From Flavobacteriaceae bacterium CP2B (GTDB lineage: Bacteria; Bacteroidota; Bacteroidia; Flavobacteriales; Flavobacteriaceae): a stretch of DNA of 37,014 nt. Positions within the stretch are counted from its first letter, which is position 1. Every line of letters starts with the position of its first letter. Position numbers and translations under genes: made by a program. Positions 23,962 through 33,348 of the stretch are shown here, in pieces. The DNA lies in contig LXTR01000049.1 in assembly GCA_001683825.1 (NCBI GenBank), forward strand, positions 1 through 37,014. The letters run 5' to 3'. The notes beneath the pieces were generated by a model. It did not search any database. It worked only from the letters and a program-made list of their open reading frames with translations, and had not been told where the DNA came from.

Positions 23962-25749
23962 CTAATTGATACTGTCTCCGCGCAGCAGCCTGAACTGTTT
24001 CCTGGCTTGTGGGAAATAATAACTGTCCTGGTAATTATACAGTATTTTTTCGTAATGCGATTTGGCTTTTTCTTCTTCGTCCATCACATTCCGGTATAAT
24101 TCACCCAGCGCGAAATGCGCGTCGTCTGCCAGGATATCCAGCCCGTAAAACTCCACGATCTTCAGGTAATTGTATTCGGCGGCCTTGTAATCCTTGAGGC
24201 TGGAAAGGAGTTCTGCCTGTTTAAACAATGCCTCGTCCTCTATTTTTTCGCCTTTATGCTGCAGCAGGATTTCATCCAGCGCCTCTATGGCCTCCCTGGT
24301 TTTTTTCTGGTAGGCCAGCAAATCGGCCCGTGCGTATTTTTTCAACGCGGTTTGCGTGGAATCTTCGAGGGAGTTGTCAGAAATCAACAAACTCAACTGC
24401 ATGGCGTCATTGGCGATCAACTGAGAAGTGGAGCCCCGCAATACCTTCAACTGGGTAAGGGCCCAATCAAAGTCGCCTTTATAAAAACTGGTCTGGGCCA
24501 CCTTAAACCGGGCTTCCTGTCCGAGTACGTCGTTCTTGAGGTTCTTTTGCACCTGGGAGAAATAAATAAGGGCTTGGTTGAATTTTTGGTCAAAGACAAG
24601 AATGTCTCCCAGCGCCAGCTTGACATAGGCCTCTCCAAAACGCGGCATGGTGATTCCGAGGCTTTTCTTGAGGATCTCTATAGCCGGGGCAGGCGTGTTT
24701 TTCCTGAAGGCGAGGAAATTCGCATAGGCCACCTGAAGTTGCAGGGTCTTGCCCTGGTAGCCGTAGGTTTGCACAAGGGCCTCAAAGGTGGCCTCCACTT
24801 CTTCGAGTTGCCGTGGACCAAGTTCGGCCATCAATGTAATGTCGACCAGGTTGAGTTTGGCATTCAGGCTGGTCACCGGGTCGGAACTGTTTTTTTCTAT
24901 GTATTCAAAAATGGCCCTGGCGTCTTCCACTGCCTGGTCTTCCAGGGCCAGGTTCCCCAGGCCTTCCAGGCGCTGTAGCGTACTGCCTTCGCCCCTTTTG
25001 TAAATGGCTTTTTCCTGGCTAAAGGCACTTTGGTATTGTTTCTGTTGGACAAAGAGCCAGCTCAGTAGTTCGTTCCAAAGCAGGTCTGGGTCCCGTTGCG
25101 CTTTTTGCAGGAGTATTTTTTTTAGCTTGATGTTGTTTTCACTGGCGGCATCTTCGTTAATAAAGGTCTCTATATTACGCAGGATATTGGCTTTGGAAGC
25201 CCGTCCTCGTACAATAAGCTCCAAGTAGGCGTCGTACATCTGTTCGATATTGCCCTGTTCACCGTAAATACGCGCCATTTGAAAATTATAGTCGAGCTCG
25301 GGGTTCAGTTCCATGGCCCGTGCATAGGCCTGAAGGGCCTGCTCCAACAGGGTATACCGTTGAAAACGGAACCCGATGCCATACCCGTAATTGGGGTTTT
25401 CCTCTATCGCTGCCAGGGCCAGGGCATAGTATTCTTCTGCTTTCTGCGGGAGGTCCTGTAACCGGTAGTTGTAACCCAGGTCAATGTAGATAGTGGGGTA
25501 GGGGTTGCCATTCTGCAGGAGCCCGGTCATAAAGGCCTCGGCCTTTTCATATGCTTCCAGTTGCTGGTAACAGGCGATGAGCCCTTCGGCATAATCCGTT
25601 CGCCGTGGATGCCGCTCCACCAGTTTTTCATAAAAGACCCTTGCCTTTTCAAATTCCCCATCGTCAAAATACTGCTTGGCCAGGAAGTCTTCCTGAGAGA
25701 AAACGGCCTGGAAAAGGAGTATTGCCAGCAGGGTGGTAAGGAGTTTCAA
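23962..25749 (-). CDS. Exported tetratricopeptide repeat protein
   Basis: A 595-residue protein, mostly TPR-type helical pairs, such as 'YFDDGEFEKARVFYEKLVER', 'AEEYYALALAAIEENPNYGY' and 'KDYKAAEYNYLKIVEFYGLD'. The N-terminus from a TTG start, LKLLTTLLAILLFQAVFSQ, is a good Sec signal peptide with cleavage near FSQ. An upstream ATG at 25878 would put 43 residues without any signal character before it. The TTG lies 15 bp after a perfect -7 box, which also supports it. The second part (about 440-580) resembles the gas-vesicle/BamD-like TPRs of outer-membrane lipoproteins. It probably acts in the periplasm as a scaffold; the partner is unknown. Confidence 0.8.
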   Translation of the reverse strand: MKLLTTLLAILLFQAVFSQEDFLAKQYFDDGEFEKARVFYEKLVERHPRRTDYAEGLIACYQQLEAYEKAEAFMTGLLQNGNPYPTIYIDLGYNYRLQDLPQKAEEYYALALAAIEENPNYGYGIGFRFQRYTLLEQALQAYARAMELNPELDYNFQMARIYGEQGNIEQMYDAYLELIVRGRASKANILRNIETFINEDAASENNIKLKKILLQKAQRDPDLLWNELLSWLFVQQKQYQSAFSQEKAIYKRGEGSTLQRLEGLGNLALEDQAVEDARAIFEYIEKNSSDPVTSLNAKLNLVDITLMAELGPRQLEEVEATFEALVQTYGYQGKTLQLQVAYANFLAFRKNTPAPAIEILKKSLGITMPRFGEAYVKLALGDILVFDQKFNQALIYFSQVQKNLKNDVLGQEARFKVAQTSFYKGDFDWALTQLKVLRGSTSQLIANDAMQLSLLISDNSLEDSTQTALKKYARADLLAYQKKTREAIEALDEILLQHKGEKIEDEALFKQAELLSSLKDYKAAEYNYLKIVEFYGLDILADDAHFALGELYRNVMDEEEKAKSHYEKILYNYQDSYYFPQARKQFRLLRGDSIN

Positions 25750-25763
25750 ACGCGCCTTTTTTT

Positions 25764-25771
25764 CAAAGATA
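25764..25771 (-). promoter_or_regulatory. -7 box for the TPR gene
   Basis: TATCTTTG on the minus strand matches TAnnTTTG and ends 15 bp before the TTG start at 25749. The nearest upstream TTG is only 12 bp away, so the -33 element is poor. The position supports the TTG start over the upstream ATG. Confidence 0.45.
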
Positions 25772-25882
25772 CGCAGATTGGGCCAAGATCCTGTTAACGG
25801 ATTGCCAAGGGGCGTGCTTGCAGCTTCGCCTGCCAGCCGACAGTCCGTGCCTTTTAAGAGGGAACGGGCAGCCGACACCGGC

Positions 25883-27154
25883 TTAGTCGATCAGGTCGAA
25901 TCCCGTATAAGGCACCAGCACTTCGGGGATTAGGATCCCCTTGCTGGTCTGGTAATTCTCGAGGATGCCCGCCAGTACCCTGGGAAGAGCCAGGGCGCTT
26001 CCATTCAGCGTATGGGCGAGTTGTGTTTTTTTATGCTCGTCCCGGAACCGCAATTTCAGGCGGTTGGCCTGGTAGGTTTCAAAATTGGATACCGAACTGA
26101 TTTCCAACCAGCGTTCCTGGGCGGTGGAATATACCTCAAAATCATAGGTAAGGGCAGCGGTAAAACCCATATCGCCCCCGCAAAGGCGCAGGATACGGTA
26201 GGGCAGTTTGAGTTCCCGTAGCAGGGTTTTAACGTGTTCTACCATCCCTTCGAGGGCCTGGTATGACTGTTGGGGATGTTCTACCCTTACGATTTCAACC
26301 TTGTCAAATTGGTGGAGCCGGTTCAACCCGCGCACGTGGGCCCCGTAACTTCCGGCTTCCCTCCTGAAGCAGGGCGTATAAGCGGTATAGCGAAGCGGGA
26401 AATCCTTCTTTTCCATCAGGATGTCCCTGAAGAGGTTGGTCACCGGTACCTCGGCTGTGGGGATAAGGTACAGGGCATCCTCCTTCAGCTGGTACATCTG
26501 GCCTTCCTTGTCCGGCAATTGCCCGGTACCATAGCCCGAAGCCTCATTGACCAGGTGCGGGACCTGCAATTCCTGGTAGCCGGCCCCGGTATTCCTGTCC
26601 AGGAAATAGCTGATCAGTGCCCGCTGCAGTCGGGCGCCCTTGCCTTTATATACGGGAAACCCCGCCCCGGTAATCTTTACGCCCAATTCAAAATCGATAA
26701 TGTCATATTTTTTTGCCAATTCCCAGTGGGGCAGGGCGTCTTTCCCCAATACAGGGATTTCCCCTTCCCGGAAGACCTCCTCGTTGTCTTCGCTCCCGGA
26801 GCCTTTGGGTACGGACTCGTGCGGGGTGTTGGGGATGAGGTACAGGGCTTCCTCAAGGGCACGGCTGGTATCGGAAAGGGTTTCCCCAAGGGTTTTGGAA
26901 TCTTCTTTGATCTGTGCCGTCTGGGTTTTAAGCCGGTTGGCTTCTTCCGTTTCCCCGCTTTTGTAAAGCATCCCGATTTCTTTGGATAGCGCGTTGGATT
27001 CGGCCAGCACTGCATCCAGCCGGGTTTGTGTGGCCCTGCGTTCCTCATCGAGTTGCAAAACCTTGTCCAGCAAGGGTTGGGCGTCAATGTTTCGTTTGCT
27101 CAATGCCTTTGCAATGGCTGGGGTATTTTCACGTATGGCCTGTAACTGCAACAT
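25883..27154 (-). CDS. serS: Serine-tRNA ligase
   Basis: A 423-residue class II synthetase charging tRNA-Ser. Residues about 1-110 form the antiparallel coiled-coil arm (QLDEERRATQTRLDAVLAE). Motif 2 is 'TPCFRREAGSYGAHVRGLNR' with 'LHQFDKVEIV', and motif 3 is near 'LEISSVSNFETYQANRLKLR', with an Arg of the catalytic set. The ATG at 27154 (MLQLQAIRENT) matches the family start and sits 18 bp after a perfect promoter. A longer frame from 27223 would include the promoter itself. Confidence 0.96.
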   Translation of the reverse strand: MLQLQAIRENTPAIAKALSKRNIDAQPLLDKVLQLDEERRATQTRLDAVLAESNALSKEIGMLYKSGETEEANRLKTQTAQIKEDSKTLGETLSDTSRALEEALYLIPNTPHESVPKGSGSEDNEEVFREGEIPVLGKDALPHWELAKKYDIIDFELGVKITGAGFPVYKGKGARLQRALISYFLDRNTGAGYQELQVPHLVNEASGYGTGQLPDKEGQMYQLKEDALYLIPTAEVPVTNLFRDILMEKKDFPLRYTAYTPCFRREAGSYGAHVRGLNRLHQFDKVEIVRVEHPQQSYQALEGMVEHVKTLLRELKLPYRILRLCGGDMGFTAALTYDFEVYSTAQERWLEISSVSNFETYQANRLKLRFRDEHKKTQLAHTLNGSALALPRVLAGILENYQTSKGILIPEVLVPYTGFDLID

Positions 27155-27171
27155 GGGTATGAATTTGGGGG

Positions 27172-27202
27172 CAAATTTAGGTTTAATTCGGCAATCATTC
27201 AA
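27172..27202 (-). promoter_or_regulatory. Promoter of serS
   Basis: On the minus strand, TTG (27202-27200), a 20-bp spacer and TAAATTTG (27179-27172) match the Bacteroidota consensus in full. The -7 box ends 18 bp before the ATG. Confidence 0.65.
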
Positions 27203-27271
27203 TGCCTGTCCCCCAACAATCACGTAAACATGGGGATATGATGGTTGTACGGGAAGCCGGGGGTGGCCGGT

Positions 27272-28591
27272 TTAGCGTTCCAGGCGGGAAGGAAGGATCC
27301 AGGGATGGTGGGCAAAATGCCGCCAGGGTTCACTGGCCAGGTCGGTAGCAGGATCGATAAAGGGCTGCATGGGCCGCCCGTTAATACTGATTTTGGATTT
27401 GGCATATACGGCGACATCCTGCCCCAGTTTGGCGTATTCCTGCTTGAGGACCTGGGCAAACTGCCAGATAAAATCGGGGTATGCGGCCAATCGCATCCGC
27501 TGTTTCTCGCTCAGGTAATCGCCCGGCTGAACATAGGAGGAAGCTCCGGTTTTCTTGTCTACCACACGGTATTGGATGTGGCCGTTACGACTGCGCAGCA
27601 TCATCCTCCAGCTCATGCGGTGCCCTTCTTCGGTCCACAAGACATTGTCCTCAATCAAATGATGCCTTAGGGGGAGTATCAGCTGGACGAAAAGGAAAAC
27701 CCCCCAACCCGCGATGATCCAGTTTCTCCCTGGGGGAATTGCTAGCTGCCGGGATTGAAAAGGCGGTTTTCGCCTGAAAAACACTTTTCGGATACGTTCC
27801 GGTTCAAAGAAGAAAACCGTGAACGCCAGGGAGAGGTATGGAAAGATGCCTATCTGGAAAACGACAGAATTAAAGAGGTGGAAAAAGATCGACACCGCAA
27901 AGGCGAATTTTCGGCTTGGTTTCCAGAGCAGGGCAGGGACGATCAGCAGGTCGAACAAAATTCCTGCCGCCCGGATAGCCTTTAAAACCCAATCGTGTTG
28001 CAGCCATTCGCCTATAATCAAGTAATGTGATTTTGACTGCATCAGCAATTTAATAAAGCTGAGGTCCAGCCAATCCGGGTATACTTTGGCCACGGCCGCA
28101 TAGGTGTAAACAAGGAACAATTGGGATATCACAAGCCATTTGATATACTGTGGCATGCTGTCTTTACGGATCCCCGGATGGCGTTTGGCATCGAGGGAAT
28201 GGCTTCGGTGTGCCGGGAAAAAGCACATGAAGAAGGAGATGATGATCAACAGGTAGTAATGGTTGTTGTAGGAAGTTTTCTGCATCAGGTAGACCCCTGT
28301 CCATAAAAGTGTAAAAGCAAGGATGCTCAGGCGGTAACGATACCCCAGGGCAATAAGTACCCCCAAAGTGCCCATGATGAAAAAATAGGCATACATGCCC
28401 GGCCCTGGCAGGGGCTGCAGCCATTCAAAGCCAATAAAACTAAAGGTGAATTTTGGTTCGACCAGGGTACGCCGCACCCAGCCCGTAGCAATGGCCCCAT
28501 AGCATTCCAGGCTGACCAGGATGCCGAAGAAAATGCGAAAAATAATCAATGGGCTGTTGTCGATCCTGCGGAATAGCAAACGGTCCAACAT
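27272..28591 (-). CDS. HTTM domain (vitamin K gamma-carboxylase-like) membrane protein
   Basis: A 439-residue protein with a membrane core (about 15-275) and a soluble C-terminal part. Typical HTTM features are 'SPLIIFRIFFGILVSLECYG' at the start, 'SYNNHYYLLIIISFFM' with FFPAHRS, 'YTYAAVAKVYPDWL' (the AKxxPDWL motif), and 'FPYLSLAFTVFFF'. HTTM is the membrane part shared with vitamin K-dependent gamma-glutamyl carboxylase; the bacterial function is mostly unknown. The start codon follows the ribF stop directly (TAGATG), so the two genes are probably co-transcribed. Confidence 0.85.
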   Translation of the reverse strand: MLDRLLFRRIDNSPLIIFRIFFGILVSLECYGAIATGWVRRTLVEPKFTFSFIGFEWLQPLPGPGMYAYFFIMGTLGVLIALGYRYRLSILAFTLLWTGVYLMQKTSYNNHYYLLIIISFFMCFFPAHRSHSLDAKRHPGIRKDSMPQYIKWLVISQLFLVYTYAAVAKVYPDWLDLSFIKLLMQSKSHYLIIGEWLQHDWVLKAIRAAGILFDLLIVPALLWKPSRKFAFAVSIFFHLFNSVVFQIGIFPYLSLAFTVFFFEPERIRKVFFRRKPPFQSRQLAIPPGRNWIIAGWGVFLFVQLILPLRHHLIEDNVLWTEEGHRMSWRMMLRSRNGHIQYRVVDKKTGASSYVQPGDYLSEKQRMRLAAYPDFIWQFAQVLKQEYAKLGQDVAVYAKSKISINGRPMQPFIDPATDLASEPWRHFAHHPWILPSRLER

Positions 28592-29518
28592 CTAAGAGGC
28601 AATTAGGTCCAGGGAGGTTAATCGGTCTTTTTCGAGCTGGCTTTTCAACGCCTCGAGCGAATCAAATTTGTGCTCATCCCGGATCCTGTCTGTGATGGAC
28701 ACCTGTATCTTCTTGCCGTAAAGGTCGGCTTCAAAATCAAAAAAATGTACTTCCAGGCTTCGGTCGGTCCCAGCGACGGTAGGGTTAAACCCGATGTTCA
28801 TCATCCCGTAGACCAACTTGCCTTCCAGGGTGCTTTTTACGACGTATACCCCGTTTTTGGGGATCAGTTTATAGCTCTCGGGGATGTGTAGGTTGGCCGT
28901 TGGGAAATTGAGTTGCCTGCCAAGGCCCTTCCCTTTTTGCACGGTTCCTGTCAGGATATACTCGTATCCCAGGAAGGCGTTGGCCGTTGGTATATCGCCT
29001 TCTTTTAACGCTTTACGGATTTTGGTGGAACTCACCGAGACATCATCTACCTCCTGGGCAGGGATTTCTTCTACTTCAAAGTCCAGCACGTTCCCGAAGG
29101 CGATTAGATCATTGATGTTCGCATTCCGGTTTCGGCCAAAACGGTGGTCATAACCGATGATGATCTTTTTGACCTTGAGTTCATTGACCAGGAAATCCCG
29201 TACAAACGAGGTAGCCGACAGGCGGGAGAACCCCCTGGTAAAGGGGTGGATAATCAGGCAATCCAACCCGATTTGCTCCATGATCTGTTGTTTTTCCTCC
29301 ATGGTGTTGAGCAGTTGGATGTTGGCATCTTTCTGCAGGACCATCCTGGGGTGGGGGAAAAAGGTGAGTACCGTAGACTTGAGGTTCAGTACTTTGGCAT
29401 TATTTATGAGGCGATCCAGTATCTTCCGGTGGCCGATGTGAACCCCGTCAAAAGTGCCGATGGTAATGGCTGTGGAATGCTTTTTATCGTAATTGGAAAT
29501 GCTTTGAACTGTAACCAC
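28592..29518 (-). CDS. ribF: Bifunctional riboflavin kinase / FAD synthetase
   Basis: A 308-residue enzyme converting riboflavin to FMN and FMN to FAD. The N-terminal adenylyltransferase has 'ITIGTFDGVHIGHRKILDRL' (GxFDGxHxGH), and 'SSTKIRKALKEGDIPTANAF' (SSTxIR). The C-terminal kinase has 'GTVQKGKGLGRQLNFPTANL' and 'VYVVKSTLEGKLVYGMMNIG'. It is divergent from the metalloprotease gene across only 50 bp. No complete promoter is seen in that gap. Confidence 0.96.
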   Translation of the reverse strand: MVTVQSISNYDKKHSTAITIGTFDGVHIGHRKILDRLINNAKVLNLKSTVLTFFPHPRMVLQKDANIQLLNTMEEKQQIMEQIGLDCLIIHPFTRGFSRLSATSFVRDFLVNELKVKKIIIGYDHRFGRNRNANINDLIAFGNVLDFEVEEIPAQEVDDVSVSSTKIRKALKEGDIPTANAFLGYEYILTGTVQKGKGLGRQLNFPTANLHIPESYKLIPKNGVYVVKSTLEGKLVYGMMNIGFNPTVAGTDRSLEVHFFDFEADLYGKKIQVSITDRIRDEHKFDSLEALKSQLEKDRLTSLDLIAS

Positions 29519-29568
29519 GTAGGAAAAATAATAAAAAGACTTACATTTAATATTTTAAAATTCACTTA

Positions 29569-32500
29569 ATGGTTACAAAACTACGTCTAGTTTTATCAAC
29601 TACCATAGTATTTTTTTCCTTTTATGGCGTTGCCCAGACTTCATACTGGAAACGTGACGTAGTATCTAATGATATCATATCCAGCAGTCTGCGTCGTATT
29701 GATGTGCAGAAGGCCACCCTTTTTTCGCTCTCTTCAGACGATTTTAAAAAAGCACTGCCTTCCCGGGGTTTAAGGAGGTCAGCAGGAAGCATACTCTATT
29801 TTCCGAATGAAAAGGGCGAGTTGTTGCCATATCAGGTGACCCCCAGCCCGGTCCTGTCACCCCAGCTGGCGGCCCGCTATCCCGAAATCCGATCCTTTAC
29901 CGGACAAAGCCTTACGAATCCGGAGGAACGTATCCGGTTCAGCCTGTCCCATAAGGGGATACAGGCGATGATGGTCCATGCCGGCGGCCGCACGAATTCA
30001 TTTTTGCAAAAAGTGGAGGGTATGGCAGACCAGTACCTGGTTTATCAAAGGGAGGACCTCCCGGACTCTATGTCTGATTTTGTATGCGATACGTTTTCGG
30101 GCCTGGAAAAACAGGCCCCGGGGAGCACGTATAAACTGGTAGACGACCAGCTGCTCCGGAAGTACCGCATCGCGGTGTCTGCCACCGGGGAGTATACGCA
30201 ATTCCACGGGGGGACGGTGGCCGATGCCCTGGCTGCGATCAACGCTACCCTTACCCGGGTCAACGAAGTATTCGAGACGGACCTGGGGGTGACCCTGGAG
30301 CTGATCGCCGCCACAGACCAGGTGATCTTTACCGATCCTGCCACAGATCCTTACGAATCCAACCTGAATATGGAAGTGCAGAACACCCTTTCCGCCACCA
30401 TTGGGGAGGCCGGTTATGATGTGGGCCATCTTTTCCACAGGGATAATGATTTTGGCAACGCCGGGTTTATTGGTTCGGTCTGCCAGGACAACCAAAAGGG
30501 GAGTGCTTTCACTTCTGGTCAAAATCCCCAGGGTGATCAATTTGACCTTGATTATGTGGCCCACGAGATTGGGCACCAGTTTGGTGCCCGGCACACCTGG
30601 TCTTTTGTAGCAGAGGACGATAATCAAGTGCAAATAGAACCCGGGAGCGGGAGTACCATCATGGGATATGCCGGCATCGTCGATGGCAATAACGTGCAGG
30701 CCAACGGGGACGATTATTTTCATTATTTCAGCATCCTTCAGATTACCGATTACCTGCAGACGATCAGCTGCGGGGAAACCATATCCATTGCCAACAACCC
30801 TCCGGAAATAACCCCGCTACAGGATTTTACCATTCCCATAGGGACCGCCTTTGTACTTACGGGCACCGCCACGGACCCGGATACCGGCGACGTGCTGACC
30901 TATGCCTGGGAGCAAATAGACCACGGGGTGGTCACGGCTTCAACCTTTGGGCCCACCAACGCGGCCGGGGCCAATTTCAGGTCGCGCAGGCCCACGGAGA
31001 GCCCTTCCCGCTATTTTCCAAACCTCGAGGAAGTCAGACAGGGAAACCTGACGCAAACCAGCCCGGCCATCAATACCGCCTGGGAGACGGTTTCCGAAGT
31101 GGAACGGGAACTGCATTTTGCCCTGACCGTACGCGATAACGCCATGGGGGGCGGACAGGTAGCTTCAGACCTGTTGGCTGTGAAGGTCCTTAGTAGCGCC
31201 GGGCCTTTTGTAGTGAATTCCCAGGGGGGCGGTGAAACCTATCCGGCCGGGACCGTCCAAACCGTTAGTTGGGAAGTGGCCGGGACGGATAGGGGACTGG
31301 TGAATGCCCAGAAGGTAGATATCTTCCTTTCTACGGACGGGGGGCGGAGCTATCCTTTGACACTGGCTGAAGCGGTACCCAATGACGGCTCTCATGAGGT
31401 GTTGTTGCCGGGTGTGGTTACCCCCACAGCCAGGATCATGGTGAAGGCCAGCAACAATATCTTCTTCGCGATCAATGCGGGCGACTTCAGTATCACGGAA
31501 TCTCCGGTGGTGCTTCAGTTTGAAAAGCTCGATTACACCATTTGCCAGCCCGATAGCCTGCAGATACCGTTTTCCTATGAAGCTTTCGGGGGCTTCAGTG
31601 AAGAAGTGACTTTTAGTGCCAGTGGTTTCCCGCCTGCACTCGGCATTGCCTTCGCGCCGGATACGGTAACCACCAGTACCAACCCGGTTAACCTGAGTAT
31701 TACCAATACAGACCTGGTGACGCCAGGTATCTATCCTTTGATCGTCACGGCCAATTCCACAAGCCAGAACGTGCAGGTGGCGTTGCAGTTGCAGATCCTT
31801 GACGGCAATTTCGGGGTAGTCACCCCTACGGCCCCTTTGGATGGCGCACTGGATGTAAGCCTCAACGTATTGCTGGCCTGGAGTGGCGACGCGTCCTACA
31901 CGAATTACGAACTCGAAATCGCTACTGATGCCGGGTTTACGGATACCGTGGAAACAGCCAACGTGATCTTTGCCAGGTATACCCCCACCCAATTACAGGA
32001 AGATACTACCTACTACTGGCGCGTGAAACCATTAAATCCCTGTGGGGAGGGCAGCTTTAGCACCCCATTTAGTTTTACGACCATCCCTATCAATTGCCAG
32101 TCTCGTACCGCGGCAGACACCCCCCTTCCCATTACGTCCATAGGTACCCCCACGGTTGAATCCACAATTAGTTTCCTGGATGACCTGCCCGTATCCGATG
32201 TAAAGGTGACTTTGGACCTGGAGCATACCTTTCTTGGCGACCTGGTCATCAGCCTCATTTCTCCTGCCGGCACCGAAGTGGTGCTTGTTTCCAATTCCTG
32301 TGGGGAATTCAATAACATCAGCGCCGTGTTTGACGAAGCGGGTGCCCCAATTGTATGCGGGGAGGATCCGGCGATCAATGGCGTGGTGAAACCGCTTGGT
32401 TCCCTGGCTTCTTTGAAGGGGGAATCTACCTTTGGCGACTGGGTCCTGAGGATTTCCGATACCGCTCCTGCCGACGGAGGTACTTTGAATGGGTTTTCCC

Positions 32501-33348
32501 TTGAAATTTGTGCAGAAGGTGAGTTCCGCCCCGATGCAGACGGGGACGGGGTCTTTGATGATGGTGATGACCTCTGCCTTGGGACGCCCAAAGGGGCCGA
32601 AGTGGACCCGAGCGGCTGCCAGGTATTTAGGTTTGACCCCCGGAATTTCAGCGTGCAACTCGAAACGGAGTCCTGTATCCCCAGCAACAACGGTGCTATC
32701 ACCATTGGGGCCAGTGAGATACTCGACTATACGGTACAGGTGACGGGCCCCGGGATAGACGTCTCGGATAGTTTTACCGCCTCCTATCAACTGGGCGGCC
32801 TTTCGTCCGGTACATACGACCTTTGTATCGGGGGCTCTGATGGTACCAATGTATATGAGCCCTATTGTTTTGAGGTGGTGATCCGGGAGCCGGAACCCCT
32901 GTCGGTAGTTGCGACCGTCAGTCCGGACGGGCAACAGGCAGAGCTGTTGCTCAGCGGGGCCGGGCTCTACCTGGTTGAACTGAATGGCATGTTGCAACAG
33001 GTTACTGATCCGGAGATCACCCTGGATTTGAAAGCGGGGGAGAACACCTTAAAAGTAAGCACCTTGCTCCCTTGCCAGGGAAGTTATGACGAGCGGATCT
33101 ACGTTGCTGGTGTTCCGGTCTTCTTTCCCAATCCCTTTGATGAGGAATTGCGTATCCATGTTGGGAATCTTCAGGAGGCGGTAGAGATACACGTTTTCGG
33201 GATTGACGGGCAATTGCTGGAACGCCGAGGGTATACCGCATCCGGGGGTGAGATCCTGCTTGATTTTAGTGGCCGGCCTTCCGGGCTTTACCTGATCAGG
33301 CTGGATGGGCCGCAGTTGAAAGGAACCTATAAAGTAATGAAACGATGA
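29569..33348 (+). CDS. Secreted reprolysin-like metalloprotease with P-domain and T9SS sorting domain
   Basis: A 1259-residue zinc protease for the cell surface or medium. A signal peptide covers about residues 1-22 (ends GVAQT). A propeptide-like region reaches about 180. The metzincin core has VAHEIGHQFGARHTW, with zinc ligands His332, His336 and His342 and catalytic Glu333, and the Met-turn GSTIMGYAG at Met365. Ig/Fn3-like modules follow (about 400-840, for example 'TYYWRVKPLNPCGEGSFSTP'). A proprotein-convertase P-domain spans about 843-985 ('LEHTFLGDLVISLISPAGTE'). A calcium-binding stretch DADGDGVFDDGDD is near 990, and another beta module follows. The end (about 1182-1259; VFFPNPFDEEL ... 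KGTYKVMKR) is a T9SS type A sorting domain. It overlaps the lipoprotein gene by 4 bp. Confidence 0.93.
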   Translation: MVTKLRLVLSTTIVFFSFYGVAQTSYWKRDVVSNDIISSSLRRIDVQKATLFSLSSDDFKKALPSRGLRRSAGSILYFPNEKGELLPYQVTPSPVLSPQLAARYPEIRSFTGQSLTNPEERIRFSLSHKGIQAMMVHAGGRTNSFLQKVEGMADQYLVYQREDLPDSMSDFVCDTFSGLEKQAPGSTYKLVDDQLLRKYRIAVSATGEYTQFHGGTVADALAAINATLTRVNEVFETDLGVTLELIAATDQVIFTDPATDPYESNLNMEVQNTLSATIGEAGYDVGHLFHRDNDFGNAGFIGSVCQDNQKGSAFTSGQNPQGDQFDLDYVAHEIGHQFGARHTWSFVAEDDNQVQIEPGSGSTIMGYAGIVDGNNVQANGDDYFHYFSILQITDYLQTISCGETISIANNPPEITPLQDFTIPIGTAFVLTGTATDPDTGDVLTYAWEQIDHGVVTASTFGPTNAAGANFRSRRPTESPSRYFPNLEEVRQGNLTQTSPAINTAWETVSEVERELHFALTVRDNAMGGGQVASDLLAVKVLSSAGPFVVNSQGGGETYPAGTVQTVSWEVAGTDRGLVNAQKVDIFLSTDGGRSYPLTLAEAVPNDGSHEVLLPGVVTPTARIMVKASNNIFFAINAGDFSITESPVVLQFEKLDYTICQPDSLQIPFSYEAFGGFSEEVTFSASGFPPALGIAFAPDTVTTSTNPVNLSITNTDLVTPGIYPLIVTANSTSQNVQVALQLQILDGNFGVVTPTAPLDGALDVSLNVLLAWSGDASYTNYELEIATDAGFTDTVETANVIFARYTPTQLQEDTTYYWRVKPLNPCGEGSFSTPFSFTTIPINCQSRTAADTPLPITSIGTPTVESTISFLDDLPVSDVKVTLDLEHTFLGDLVISLISPAGTEVVLVSNSCGEFNNISAVFDEAGAPIVCGEDPAINGVVKPLGSLASLKGESTFGDWVLRISDTAPADGGTLNGFSLEICAEGEFRPDADGDGVFDDGDDLCLGTPKGAEVDPSGCQVFRFDPRNFSVQLETESCIPSNNGAITIGASEILDYTVQVTGPGIDVSDSFTASYQLGGLSSGTYDLCIGGSDGTNVYEPYCFEVVIREPEPLSVVATVSPDGQQAELLLSGAGLYLVELNGMLQQVTDPEITLDLKAGENTLKVSTLLPCQGSYDERIYVAGVPVFFPNPFDEELRIHVGNLQEAVEIHVFGIDGQLLERRGYTASGGEILLDFSGRPSGLYLIRLDGPQLKGTYKVMKR

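Noticed and set aside
25750-25878. Upstream ATG start for the TPR protein
   Set aside because: It would bury a good signal peptide 43 residues inside the protein and cross the -7 box.
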